Source: Coptodactyla brooksi (lineage: Eukaryota; Arthropoda; Insecta; Coleoptera; Scarabaeidae). Taken from it: a stretch of 23,578 bases of DNA. Below, piece after piece: positions 1 through 7,923 of this stretch; positions within the stretch are counted from its first letter, which is position 1, and every line of letters begins with the position of its first letter. The notes beneath the pieces are model-generated. The model searched no databases. It had not been told where the DNA came from and saw nothing but the letters and a program-made list of their open reading frames with translations. The position numbers and the translations under genes were made by a program. The stretch lies in contig JAWQRM010000372.1 in NCBI GenBank assembly GCA_033557675.1, positions 1 through 23,578 of the forward strand, in the 5' to 3' direction.

Positions 1-8
1 GTTAGAGA

Positions 9-12
9 GTGT

Positions 13-104
<92 letters not shown>

Positions 105-135
105 AAGGGAGAGAAAGAGAGAGAGAGAGAGAGAG
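9..135. repeat. (GA)n microsatellite
   Basis: Nearly uninterrupted GA dinucleotides with a few A or G slips fill this stretch. It reads open in one frame as an Arg-Glu repeat, which is an artefact of the dinucleotide and not a protein. It lies upstream of the first visible hdc exon, presumably in an intron. Confidence 0.95.
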
Positions 136-1113
136 CAGAAGGAGGAAGGACCAAATACTTTGTATGGTCCAAGTGATTTTTCAGGCATTGTCTTAAAACT
201 AATCGACAATACTACTGTAGCAATGGCTAAAATACCGATGAATTAGTTCGGAAAGAATTTTGTTATTTTTATAGTAACCAAAATAGTATTAAACAAATTA
301 CCCCAAAGCAACAAAATGCGCTCATTGCAAAACTTACGATTGAAATTGATAATCGTGTAAATTTCGAGGGTGTATAGGATTTACGGTTTATTAGCTTGGT
401 AGAAAATTAGCGTTTTAATTGTCTATGTTTTATAATATCAATTATAATCGCGTTAAAAATTAATTTAATGCACAAAAAAATATTTTGTATTAGTACTCAC
501 AATGTTTACATTCTAAAAAATATGTACCAAACAGCTTATTCGGCTGGTTAAACTGAATAAGCTGGGTATACTTATATCATTTTATACTGCAGTGTTATAC
601 CCTAAGAAAACGTGTGTCACAATTATCTTCTATTTACATCAATATTATAAAGAGTTTGTGAAGAAGAAAAAATGAACCAAAGTAAAGTAAAATTATAGTG
701 TACGATTCGTGACGCCTTTTCAGGAAAAGTAATGTGGGTTTTTTATTGACCTTTTTCTTGACCTGACCAGAAAACTCCAGTTCGCATGAATATGTACAAT
801 ATGAAAACAATTAAATTTTCAAATGTTTTGTGTCAAATGTGTGGATATTTTTTCTTGACGCTGCTAGTCAGAACTTCCCCCTCCTTATATTGTAAGATTG
901 TAATTTGCGTTCTTATCCACAAAAGCGGTGTACGAGAATTTTATAATATAGTTGTTAAAAATCCTATAGATTCCTCCTCATCTTTCTTCTCTTCTTATAC
1001 CCTTCGGGGATACTTTTATAGCTTTGCACGGCAACTTCAATATCCGCTCGTACAAACGCATAAAGCAAATTAAAGATCCTTCTAACCGGATGCAATAAAC
1101 CTACCACCCCTTG

Positions 1114-1135
1114 GTGTTCGGTTTAAACCAAACAC
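1114..1135. promoter_or_regulatory. 22-base near-palindrome, possible factor-binding site
   Basis: The sequence is a palindrome with one mismatched pair, centred on GGTTTAAACC at 1120-1129. It lies in a GC-richer part of the presumed hdc intron, close to a GATA-like motif. Dimeric transcription-factor sites often look like this, but no specific factor is identified. Confidence 0.25.
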
Positions 1136-1149
1136 GTACTGCAGAAGCG

Positions 1150-1275
1150 ATGGCGACCTTGCGTTCTCGGCAACTCGATAACTTTGATGTTTTTTTGAGG
1201 CGTACAAACATGGCAAATGTCCCCCGAGGCAAGAAGGGACTGATAACGATAAAGTGGCCATCGTGTTTACACTAG
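1150..1275 (+). other. 41-codon small ORF, unrecognised
   Basis: An ATG at 1150 opens 41 codons to TAG at 1273. The predicted peptide begins MATLRSRQLDNF and is basic near the end (RGKKG). It lies in the GC-richer patch upstream of the hdc exon. I recognise no family, see no splice junctions fitting hdc, and an ORF this long is expected by chance in such sequence, so the coding call is weak. Confidence 0.12.
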
Positions 1276-1643
1276 AAACTCGAGTTTAATCTGAGAAATG
1301 TACCTAAACACACCCCTGTTCATCTCCTCCGAGAGATAAGATAAACTATTTTCGTCGAGATTAAAAGGATCCTCTGGATATTTTCCCCTCCGCTAGGTGT
1401 AGTATAGTGGTGCGGCCACATTATTCATCGTTACTAAAGTGCCCATTTTGTAAATACGGTTGTTAAAGTGAGCTTTTAGCTAAATAAGCACTTTTGATGA
1501 ATTGCGTCTGGAAATAAACTCTTTAAGAGGTAGTTTCAAACGTTAATTTACGCGTTATCTAACGTTACGGAATTTGTATTTCATTTAAAAAGGTTTACTT
1601 GTATTTATACATACGTAATATACGCACGTTTCTTTTGTTTCAG

Positions 1644-1832
1644 ACGGAAGATGAGGGCAACCATGGAAATGACGACACCAGATGTTTCATATTGTCCACG
1701 TTAGCTTCTCAGGGAAGATCTAGGGTTCACTGCGTATTGTGCGAAGAGCAACTGTTAGTTTTCGATAGGTATCCACTAGTCGATGGCACCTTCTTCTTAA
1801 GTCCCCGCCAACATGCCAAAAGCTGCATAGAG
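1644..1832 (+). CDS. hdc: headcase (HECA family), internal exon A
   Basis: This exon encodes 63 residues of the conserved C-terminal half of Headcase, a cytoplasmic protein which in Drosophila restrains re-entry of imaginal and progenitor cells into proliferation and limits tracheal branching; the vertebrate orthologue is HECA. An acidic start (TEDEG...) is followed by a CxxC pair (CVLC) and the family signature FDRYPLVDGTFFLSP, then QHAKSCIEV. The acceptor is a pyrimidine-rich tract ending in CAG at 1641-1643, and the donor is GAG|GTTAGT at 1832/1833. Both boundaries are phase 0. The open frame runs on past the donor, but the residues there lose all family resemblance. The 5' exons, including the N-terminal cysteine-rich region of the family, are upstream of the window. 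Identification rests on family recognition by eye, not on an alignment. Confidence 0.93.
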
Positions 1833-2194
1833 GTTAGTACGGTAATATTAATTGATAATACTCGGTGCAACAATTGCAGAACGGCAAATCTTGGTATTCT
1901 CCAGTTTTGTATACCTTTTTTTAGAGATTCTGAGGATGACAAGTTTTTTTTATAAATGTGGATGCCGAAAGATTTGCCTCCCAAAGAAATTGGCTGTGCG
2001 TTTATAAATTCATTTTCTTAGTCTTCTATACCCCTGGCCCTCAGCAGTTTCCTCATCCACTCCATACATTTTCCAGTTTCATCCATTTACCTTTCTGTTT
2101 GTAGGGTTGAGGATTTTGGAACCTTTCGCTTAGTAACAAATAACAGTGACCAGCGAACAATGTCACCACTACACTAAAACCGAAAAGTTTATTT

Positions 2195-2237
2195 GCTTGA
2201 CACACGTTTCGCCGATCATGTCGGCATCATCAGAGGC
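2195..2237 (-). ncRNA. hammerhead ribozyme-like motif, family A, minus-strand copy
   Basis: On the minus strand CUGAUGA (2233-2227) is followed by one extra U, a five-pair stem II GCCGA/UCGGC with a five-base loop, then GAA and a tiny stem III of three pairs (A-U, C-G, G-U) closed by two bases. Cleavage is predicted after the C of GUC at 2199. Stem I (AAGC against the bases before CUGAUGA) has one A-C mismatch. The core nucleotides CUGANGA, GAA and UH are all present. Activity is inferred. Confidence 0.6.
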
Positions 2238-2284
2238 GCCGGCGGTAAATGCTTGAGCGCCGACGGCAAGCGTTTGCCGCCGGC

Positions 2285-2328
2285 ACCTCTGATGATGCCG
2301 ATATGGTCGGCGAAACGTGCGTCAAGCG
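2285..2328 (+). ncRNA. hammerhead ribozyme-like motif, family A, plus-strand copy
   Basis: CUGAUGA is at 2289-2295, an extra U at 2296, stem II GCCGA/UCGGC at 2297-2301 and 2307-2311, GAA at 2312-2314, and stem III ACG/CGU at 2315-2317 and 2320-2322 with a two-base loop. The predicted cleavage site follows C2323. Stem I is poor in this copy (two mismatches in four pairs), so cis activity may be weak. It lies in sense orientation within the hdc intron. Confidence 0.6.
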
Positions 2329-2810
2329 GAATAAACTTTTCGGTTTTGGTGTAGTGGTGGCATTATTCAAACTTATTTCTATTCGTGCCTACTATGCTAA
2401 CTTTCTCTTCGTACTCCAGTGACGAAGAGAAAGACACAAGCTTTTCTCTGTCTCCAGCCGCGTTCACACACTGTAAAATTGTTATTATTGCTTTGGACGA
2501 CGTGTCCACCAGCGCATTTATTTTTTATCTTTTAGTGTTTAAACTAATTTCCCCGTTTCAAGAATTTATAATAATTTTATAATTCCTTGATCGAGCAAAT
2601 TATCAGTGCTTTGTCTACTGTATATGTATCCAGAAAACGCAATGGAAAGAAATATTGAAGATGAACAAGATTTATTTACAACAGCTGTTGTAAAATTAAA
2701 CGTTATAAATAAAGTACTTTACTTAGGAAAGTTACCTGGAATTGTTTTAATTCGTGATATGTGGAGAATAATAATCCTCCGGCCGTTATTTTTAATTTTT
2801 TATTTATTCA

Positions 2811-2849
2811 CTTTACCGGTTTCAGCCCCTCGAGGCCATCGTCAGAAGC
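2811..2849 (-). ncRNA. hammerhead ribozyme-like motif, family B, minus-strand copy
   Basis: Read on the minus strand, GCUU precedes CUGACGA, then comes an extra U, a stem-loop of the GGCCUC/GGGGCU type, and GAAAC. Stem III is two pairs (AC/GU) with a CG loop and the cleavage site follows GUA. AAG after the site pairs with CUU before the core to form stem I. It is the mirror partner of the motif at 3201-3240, with small differences in stem II. Confidence 0.65.
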
Positions 2850-3200
2850 TCTACAAAAATTACAATAGCGATGTAATGAAAAAATATATATATATAACGA
2901 ATATTTGTTATAATGTATAACAGACACTTCTATTTTAACCGTTTTAAAAAAATTTATAATATAGTTGTTCATGTATTTTTAAAATTTTTTAAGTTCTGTT
3001 CATAATTATAAAAGATAATCCAAAATTATATATTTCTATACATGTTAGTACTTTGCATATTGCAAATTTTCATACCACTAATTATATAATACATACACCT
3101 AATTATGAATAATTCTATTATGTAAAGCTCGATACGCCCACAATAATCTATATTAGATTTTCTGGCCCACATACTAATACATTATTGTAATTTTTGTAGA

Positions 3201-3240
3201 GCTTCTGACGATGGCCTCGGGAGGCTGAAACCGGTAAAGC
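3201..3240 (+). ncRNA. hammerhead ribozyme-like motif, family B, plus-strand copy
   Basis: This is the best-formed copy in the window. Stem I pairs GCUU (3201-3204) with AAGC (3237-3240), four perfect pairs. The core CUGACGA is at 3205-3211 and an extra U at 3212. Stem II pairs 3213-3218 with 3221-3226. GAA is at 3227-3229, and stem III is A3230-C3231 with G3234-U3235 and a two-base loop. Predicted cleavage is after A3236 (GUA). The diminished stem III is typical of Penelope-associated variants. It lies in sense orientation inside the hdc intron. Confidence 0.72.
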
Positions 3241-3901
3241 GAATAATCACATCACAAATCTGAAAGAACTGTTAAAGAATTGAAAGAGTATGCAACCAAT
3301 AATACAACATTGTTGGCAATGCAACGTGTTTACCCAAATAGTATGGATGATTGTTTACGATTCAAGATTAGAATTATTGTCTGTACCGTTCTAAAACATC
3401 GTGAAACCAAGTGTGGATATGTGCAAATCCGCACGTAACACGTTAATTCATTATACATGTAAATGCCTTGACTCAAATCGGTAGAAATATAAACCAGTCA
3501 TGCATCTTCTTACGAAGAAGGTAGTTGTTTTGACAAGTTGGTGGGCCGCTACGACATTTGTCATATCGTTGTATATGATATAAAGTGGCCAATGATTATG
3601 ACAAAATTTACATTCATAGGTACATAACAAAGGTTAAATCACCATATACAGGATGTTATTACTCATTCCAAAAACAACCACCTTCTTGGTATTTTTACGA
3701 TCTTTTGATCTTAAACGGTTTAACCGGTGTGAAAACGGCTGCCAAAGATTTTTGAACGCACATGGACGTTCGTCAACCAGCATAAATTGAATTATCTTAT
3801 AACTATTGATTCAAAACAGCTAGTGTTTTCAAGCTTTCATCATAAATACTTCATATACTGCACTTTCGCACAAAAACATCACTACCTAAGAAATAATACG
3901 C

Positions 3902-3921
3902 GGGGTGCTTTATTGCACCCC
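3902..3921. repeat. hairpin GGGGTGC-tttatt-GCACCCC at inner arm boundary
   Basis: Seven perfect pairs flank a six-base loop. A mirrored near-copy lies at 4589-4608, where the unit reads GGGGTGC-aataaa-GCACCCT and runs on into GTATA. These hairpins mark the change from the outer arm to the repeat array and may be the ends of a nested element. Confidence 0.8.
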
Positions 3922-4040
3922 AAAAGCTAAAAGAAAAATAAATAAAAAGCATAGAAGGCCAGTGAAGCCCAAAATCACACTTCCCTCAAAAATACTTCGG
4001 TAGCATTGGAAACTAACCGTCGTACACCAGCCGGCGACAC

Positions 4041-4608
4041 CAGCAAGAAAAGTTTTAACGACGGTTAATTTTCAATGCCACCAAAGTATTTTTGAGCGAA
4101 GTGCAATTATGGGCTTCGCTGGCCTTCTATGCTTTTTATTTTTTTTTAGTTTTTGGGATACACGTTCATCCCTGGGGACCCTATAGCTAGCACAGTTTTT
4201 ACTGCGGTTAGTTTCTAATGCGTCCGAAGTATTTTTGAGCGAAGTGTGATAATGGGCTTCACTGGCCTCCTACGTTTTTTTAATTTTTTAGTCTTTGGGG
4301 TCCGCGTTCACCCCCGGGGACCCTCCAGCAAGAAAAGTTTTTACGACGATTAGTTTCCAATACTACCCAAGTATTTTTGAGCGAAGTGTGGTTATGGGCT
4401 GCACTGGCCTTCTATGTTTTTTTTTTTAATTTTTTTAGTCTTTGGGGTGCGCGTTCATCCCCAGGGAACCTCCAGCAAGAAAAGTTTTTACGACGGTTAG
4501 TTCCCAATGCTTCCAAAGTATTTTTGAGCGAAGTGCGATTATGGGCTTGACTGGCCTTCTATTATGCCTTTTATTTTTTCATAGTTTTGGGGTGCAATAA
4601 AGCACCCT
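4041..4608 (+). repeat. tandem array, about four units of 138-147 bp
   Basis: Unit starts fall at about 4041, 4188, 4326 and 4473, mostly marked by CAGCAAGAAAAG. Each unit contains GTATTTTTGAGCGAAGTG, then ATGGGCTTC..CTGGCC, a T-rich tract and GTTCAYCCC.GGGA. An inverted single copy of the unit lies at 3901-4033. Spacing between starts is 147, 138 and 147 bases. The sharp period with moderate divergence suggests local amplification inside the foldback element. Confidence 0.85.
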
Positions 4609-6972
4609 GTATATTATTTTTTACGTGGTGATATTTTTGTGTAAAAGTCGAATTCATTAAGTATTTATGATAAAAATGTGAAAAAATTGGCTGTTTTGAA
4701 TCAATAGTTATAATGCAATTTATGCTGCTTGACGAATGTCCATGAGCGCTTGGGTATCTTCGGAAATTTTGTCAGGTATCTTTGGCAGCTGTTTTCACAT
4801 CGGTAACGGTTTACTGGATATCGTCTCATGGAAATTTACATGTATATTCAGCTTATCTTGATAAGTATATACGTTTCTATACTTTTTCCATGCACACTTT
4901 AGGTCATACTATATCAACAATAATCTCGAAGATTAATTTTTAATTGAAAATCAACAATTAGTTACATATATTTAATTAAAAATTACAAATGTAATACATC
5001 GAAAACAGTTAAAATGATTTATTAAAAAATGAACATAAAATGACTAATGCGCGACAAGCAGTGGATACGCTTTCCGTTGTATATGCGGAAAAATCTATCC
5101 ACTATTCCACGGTGACAGGTAGCGATCAAAGGCAATTAAATGCAAACGTGCATTAATTGAGAAAATATCATTTATTGCGTGGAAGATAAAAAATTCAATT
5201 TCAAAGCACACCGTTAAGTCAATAAATTTTTGGTAATTAATTAATATTTAATTAATATAAATCAATGTATTAATGCGCCCTAAAAAATACGCCTTCTTTA
5301 AAGGGATTGTATTAAATTTACATGATGGAGAGGTCCATATTCTCTTTACATCATTTTCTTCATACTATTATAAACCCCTATCAACTATGTATTTTCCTCT
5401 ATTATTTTCGGTAGCTCTATATTATCGTCCATTTGAACCTTTTATTTTTTCTTTGACCTTCTTTTTGGTCTACTCTGCACATTGATTTCTATTCTCTTCT
5501 AATTATTGATCACATTCTTCTCTCGTTTCCCAAAATATCACGTATTTCATAATTCATTAGTAACCTGTATTTCACTTTGAAATACTTCCCATTCTACTTT
5601 TGCAGTAATTAAATTTATATAATAAGCTTATTGTGATTTTAATACAATGACAAAATGTCGAAGAAAGCAAGGATTCTCCGGAAATGGATCGCCCGATATG
5701 GTGTTGATGATATAGACACTGAACAGAAGTGCGATCATTACCCGAATCAAACCAAAAAATGACGAATATAAAATTACCATTATGTCTCAGGTAGAGCAGT
5801 CTATGGCCATTCCAAATTTCGTAATACTTGAGTGCTTACTTTCCAAGAAAAGAATTGGTAAAGATGAGCATTCACTCGAAACCGGCAAAAAACGGGTGCT
5901 TTTGTGTCTTTACCACGAACCGCAGAAAAACCGCGCATAAAAAATGAGTTTCTCGTATGATATTAAGAAATAAATGCCGAGTGTAATGAGTTGTTCTTCA
6001 ATTTTTGCGGTGAAGTAGTTTCAGAAATATAAAGTTTCAAACACAGAACTCAATTGTTCTGAATCCGATTAAAGGAATATCCGCTGTGTTATCAGAACGG
6101 ATGTTATCTAACTTAGAAACGTGTTTGTGCAGTTGCTTTCCAGAAATGTACAAATACAAAATGTCTCATATTCAAAACATTAATGTGTTATTTAGGACCA
6201 CTTCGATGTGTTAATTTTTTATAAAAAGCATTTTAAAATTACTGTTCTAAATTAAACTATGCCTAAATCCATACTACTATACGGGTTTTGGACGATATCT
6301 ATTTGGAAACAATCTAGCAGGGCAGGGACCGATTACTTTTCACTTATTACGGCAATAATATAATAAATATATATTAGTACTATAATATAGTAATACTACT
6401 AGTATAGTAATAGTATATATAATAGTACTATAGTCTATTCCATACGTGGGGTAAAATACATCGCTGATTTAAAGGTAAAACCCAGTAGTTTGTAGATCGT
6501 CACGTAACCACTTCACGACTTCTACTTTAGAACCGACACTTTATGATTTTATACTTTATTTTATGCAGACAAGACATACAAATATGAATAATACCCTTTT
6601 CTATTGAATAGTTTCTCTATGGTTTTTCTATTGAATGGTTTCAATGTTTTTCTTTACATTCTTCGTAAGATGATTATGAAATAGAAAAAAATATAAAAAA
6701 ATTACACCTTTTGTGATCTTACAAGGAACATGCTTTAGTATTATTTTTTTTACTTCTGTCTTAAATACTGGCATTTTTGTTTGTAAGCGTGATTTTTAGA
6801 GAAATAATTCTCTTATAGTAGACTTTTTTATAATAGCAAATCATTTAAAAATTTAAAAAGAAATCATTTGTTTAAAAGTAAAAATAAAGATTTTGGATCG
6901 CCTTTTAAAAAAAGAAATGCATCGCACATTGCGAACACAGTAAATTCCGTAATACATGTTTCCTGTGTACCA

Positions 6973-7095
6973 CTAATTGAGAAAATGGAAAGAGCACTTA
7001 ACGTTTGGATTATTGATTTCTGACAGAAAAAGGGTTGATTCGAGAATCTTCTGTCAAGCCGGATTTTGTTGCGAGTAAAGGCAACAAACGTTTTT
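6973..7095 (+). pseudogene. decayed pogo/Tigger-like transposase fragment (CENP-B-type HTH region)
   Basis: From 6973 the frame reads LIEKMERALNVWIIDF before a TGA at 7021. After a frame change it continues KPDFVASKGNKRFS to a TAG. In pogo/Tigger proteins the CENP-B-type DNA-binding domain has a similar pattern: an aliphatic-E..ALxxW helix, a segment starting QKKG or QRR, then F-K-ASKGW followed by an Arg/Lys-rich helix. Here the spacing between the two motifs is shorter than usual and there is at least one frameshift and one stop, so this is a dead remnant inside the hdc intron. The assignment is by motif resemblance only and could be coincidental. Confidence 0.35.
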
Positions 7096-7356
7096 CATAG
7101 CATAATAATTCAAGGAGAAACTTCAATTCAAGGTTTAGCCTTGTAGACCAAAAACTGTTTTGGATCAACGATTTTTTATGATCCCATTAATTCAAATATT
7201 TTGTAACTAGTTTATCTATGCGTTCAAATTTATAAAAGTAAATGTATTGTTTTAATAAATTTATACACATAGACGTAGAGAAATATTACTGTGTAATTAT
7301 TATGTAACGCTACTGATATAATGTATAACCAAAATCATTATATTTTGTATTTGTAG

Positions 7357-7542
7357 GTAAAAGTAGAGGCTAGAACGCAATTTTTGAGCGTCGTCTGCAT
7401 GGCTTGTCTAGAAGGAGCCACCGGCAGGGCAATTCGTTGCAGGTTCTGCAACCAACAGTGGGATGGCTCGTCCCTAGTTCTGGGTACCATGTACTCGTAC
7501 GACATTTTCGCTGCCATGCCATGTTGTACAGAACGGATTAAG
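7357..7542 (+). CDS. hdc: headcase (HECA family), internal exon B
   Basis: Sixty-two codons continue the Headcase C-terminal region in phase 0. The peptide begins VKVEARTQFLSVVCMACLEG, followed by a second CxxC (CRFC), the motif NQQWDGSSLVLGTMYSYDIF, and AAMPCCTERIK. The WDGS, GTMY-YDI and A-PCC elements are hallmarks of the family, and the paired cysteines suggest zinc coordination (inferred). The acceptor is TTTGTAG at 7350-7356 and the donor AAG|GTAAAC at 7542/7543. A competing acceptor AG nearby would remove family-like residues, so 7357 is preferred. The minus-strand and alternative-frame ORFs over this exon are shadows. Confidence 0.95.
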
Positions 7543-7602
7543 GTAAACCATTTATTTATTGGAATACTTTTTTCTATTCTATACTTGTCGGTTCTTCCGT
7601 AG
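7543..7602 (+). other. hdc: 60-base hdc intron
   Basis: GTAAAC at 7543 and a pyrimidine-rich run ending CCGTAG at 7602 bound a phase-0 intron of 60 bases, close to the minimum intron size of insects. Reading through it would hit the TAG at its own 3' end (7600-7602), so retention would truncate the protein just before the last cysteine pairs. Confidence 0.9.
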
Positions 7603-7776
7603 TGCAACTCGTGTTATAAACCCGTTTTACACCCAACGCAACGTCTAAACTTCTTCAGCGATTATAGTCATATGGTGCCGTGTCCGCACTGCCGCACGAT
7701 GGACACGCATTTCGTCAAACCGTTGTCCTATTGCTACGCCCGCCTACCGGTGCGATCGCTCCAAATGTGGCCATAG
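7603..7776 (+). CDS. hdc: headcase (HECA family), exon C up to the first stop
   Basis: Fifty-seven codons, beginning CNSCYKPVLHP and including FFSDYSHMVPCPHC and DTHFVKPL, end ...SLQMWP at TAG (7774-7776). The CNSC and CPHC pairs and the HFVKP motif match the very C-terminus of the family; the vertebrate protein ends shortly after the equivalent of HFVKP, so the TAG gives a normal short Headcase. The acceptor is CCGTAG at 7597-7602. Sequence composition does not change at the TAG; the open frame and GC-rich character continue to 7919 (next entry). Headcase is a cytosolic regulator of growth and differentiation; in flies it works with Unkempt. That functional statement is family knowledge, not visible here. 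Confidence 0.94.
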   Translation, partial: CNSCYKPVLHPTQRLNFFSDYSHMVPCPHCRTMDTHFVKPLSYCYARLPVRSLQMWP

Positions 7777-7919
7777 CATGAGGCTCCCCCGTTCAAGGCG
7801 CAGTCACATTCGCAGCGACAACAAGACCAGCTGTTCGACCTGGACTTAGGACTTTTGTGGCGCGAACTGGCAGGCCTGAAGCTAGATGATCTTTGTCGAT
7901 TGCAACTGACCCGTTCTCG
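7777..7919 (+). CDS. hdc: candidate stop-codon readthrough extension of headcase
   Basis: In frame after TAG lie 48 sense codons before TAA at 7921. The peptide starts HEAPPFKAQSHSQRQQ and continues into a leucine- and acid-rich segment (LFDLDLGLLWRELAGL, then LDDLCRLQLTRSR) that looks like amphipathic helix. GC content stays coding-like until 7919 and drops at once after GG|TAAAATCC. That suggests the exon ends at a donor CG|GTAAAA (7919/7920), which would leave a phase-2 codon. Drosophila headcase is a classic readthrough gene with an internal UAA; here the stop is UAG followed by C. A weak long-range pairing of 7792-7799 with 7874-7880 (one bulge) could form downstream structure. Downstream exons were not identified. 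Confidence 0.6.
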
Positions 7920-7923
7920 GTAA

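Larger units (their letters stand above)
136..1643 (+). other. non-coding stretch upstream of first visible hdc exon (presumed intron)
   Basis: No convincing coding sequence is visible. The exon at 1644 begins with an acceptor, so this sequence is most simply hdc intron whose donor lies outside the window. It contains a hairpin at 532-564 (10-bp arms, 13-base loop), a 22-base near-palindrome at 1114-1135 centred on GGTTTAAACC, a somewhat GC-richer patch at about 1090-1430 with a GATA-type AGATAAGATAA, and a 41-codon small ORF at 1150-1275. Confidence 0.6.
2155..2368. mobile_element. inverted-repeat element carrying two hammerhead motifs (family A), Penelope-like association suspected
   Basis: Two roughly 98-base arms (2155-2252 and 2270-2368) are imperfect inverted copies around a spacer of about 17 bases. 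Their outer ends share a CACCACTACAC-type motif and their inner ends are GC-rich (GCCGGCGG). Each arm holds a CTGATGA core, a five-pair stem and GAAAC, oriented outward on opposite strands. Hammerhead motifs with very short stem III are known from Penelope-like retroelements, whose terminal repeats may be inverted. No reverse transcriptase is visible here, so this would be a terminal-repeat remnant or a non-autonomous derivative. A further copy lies at about 21204-21340. Confidence 0.7.
2803..3250. mobile_element. inverted-repeat element carrying two hammerhead motifs (family B)
   Basis: Arms of about 60-70 bases at 2803-2872 and 3181-3250 are inverted copies separated by about 310 bases of AT-rich sequence. 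The shared sequence runs from the TTTACCGGTTTCAG-type end through a hammerhead core to CTACAAAAATTACAAT. Both ribozymes point outward. As with the family A element just upstream, this arrangement suggests a Penelope-like terminal-repeat remnant, but no coding sequence remains to prove it. The element limits are approximate and no target-site duplication was identified. Confidence 0.65.
3713..4813. mobile_element. 1.1-kb foldback element with internal tandem repeats, unclassified
   Basis: The ends are inverted copies of each other (GTGAAAAC at 3728-3735 against GTTTTCAC at 4791-4798). The similarity continues inward for over 300 bases, covering GCTGCCAAAGAT, TTCGTCAA, TAACTATTGATTCAAAACAGC and a hairpin of the GGGGTGC/GCACCCC type. 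The right arm has an insertion of about 30 bases relative to the left. Between the arms lies a tandem array. No transposase is encoded, so it would be non-autonomous. The superfamily is not recognised and no clear target-site duplication was found. Confidence 0.75.
1833..7356 (+). other. hdc: hdc intron, 5.5 kb, repeat-rich
   Basis: The intron is bounded by GTTAGT at 1833 and TTTGTAG at 7350-7356, joining two phase-0 exons. It carries two hammerhead-bearing inverted-repeat elements, a large foldback element and a decayed transposase fragment. The stretches 4815-6900 and 7100-7330 hold no recognisable gene. A 35-codon small ORF at 5655-5762 (MSKKARILRKW...) is unrecognised and could be chance. 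Confidence 0.85.

Noticed and set aside
11..196. 61-codon Arg-Glu repeat ORF
   Set aside because: It is produced by the (GA)n microsatellite and ends when the repeat does.
7338..7607. 89-codon minus-strand ORF
   Set aside because: Antisense shadow of hdc exon B, crossing both of its splice sites.
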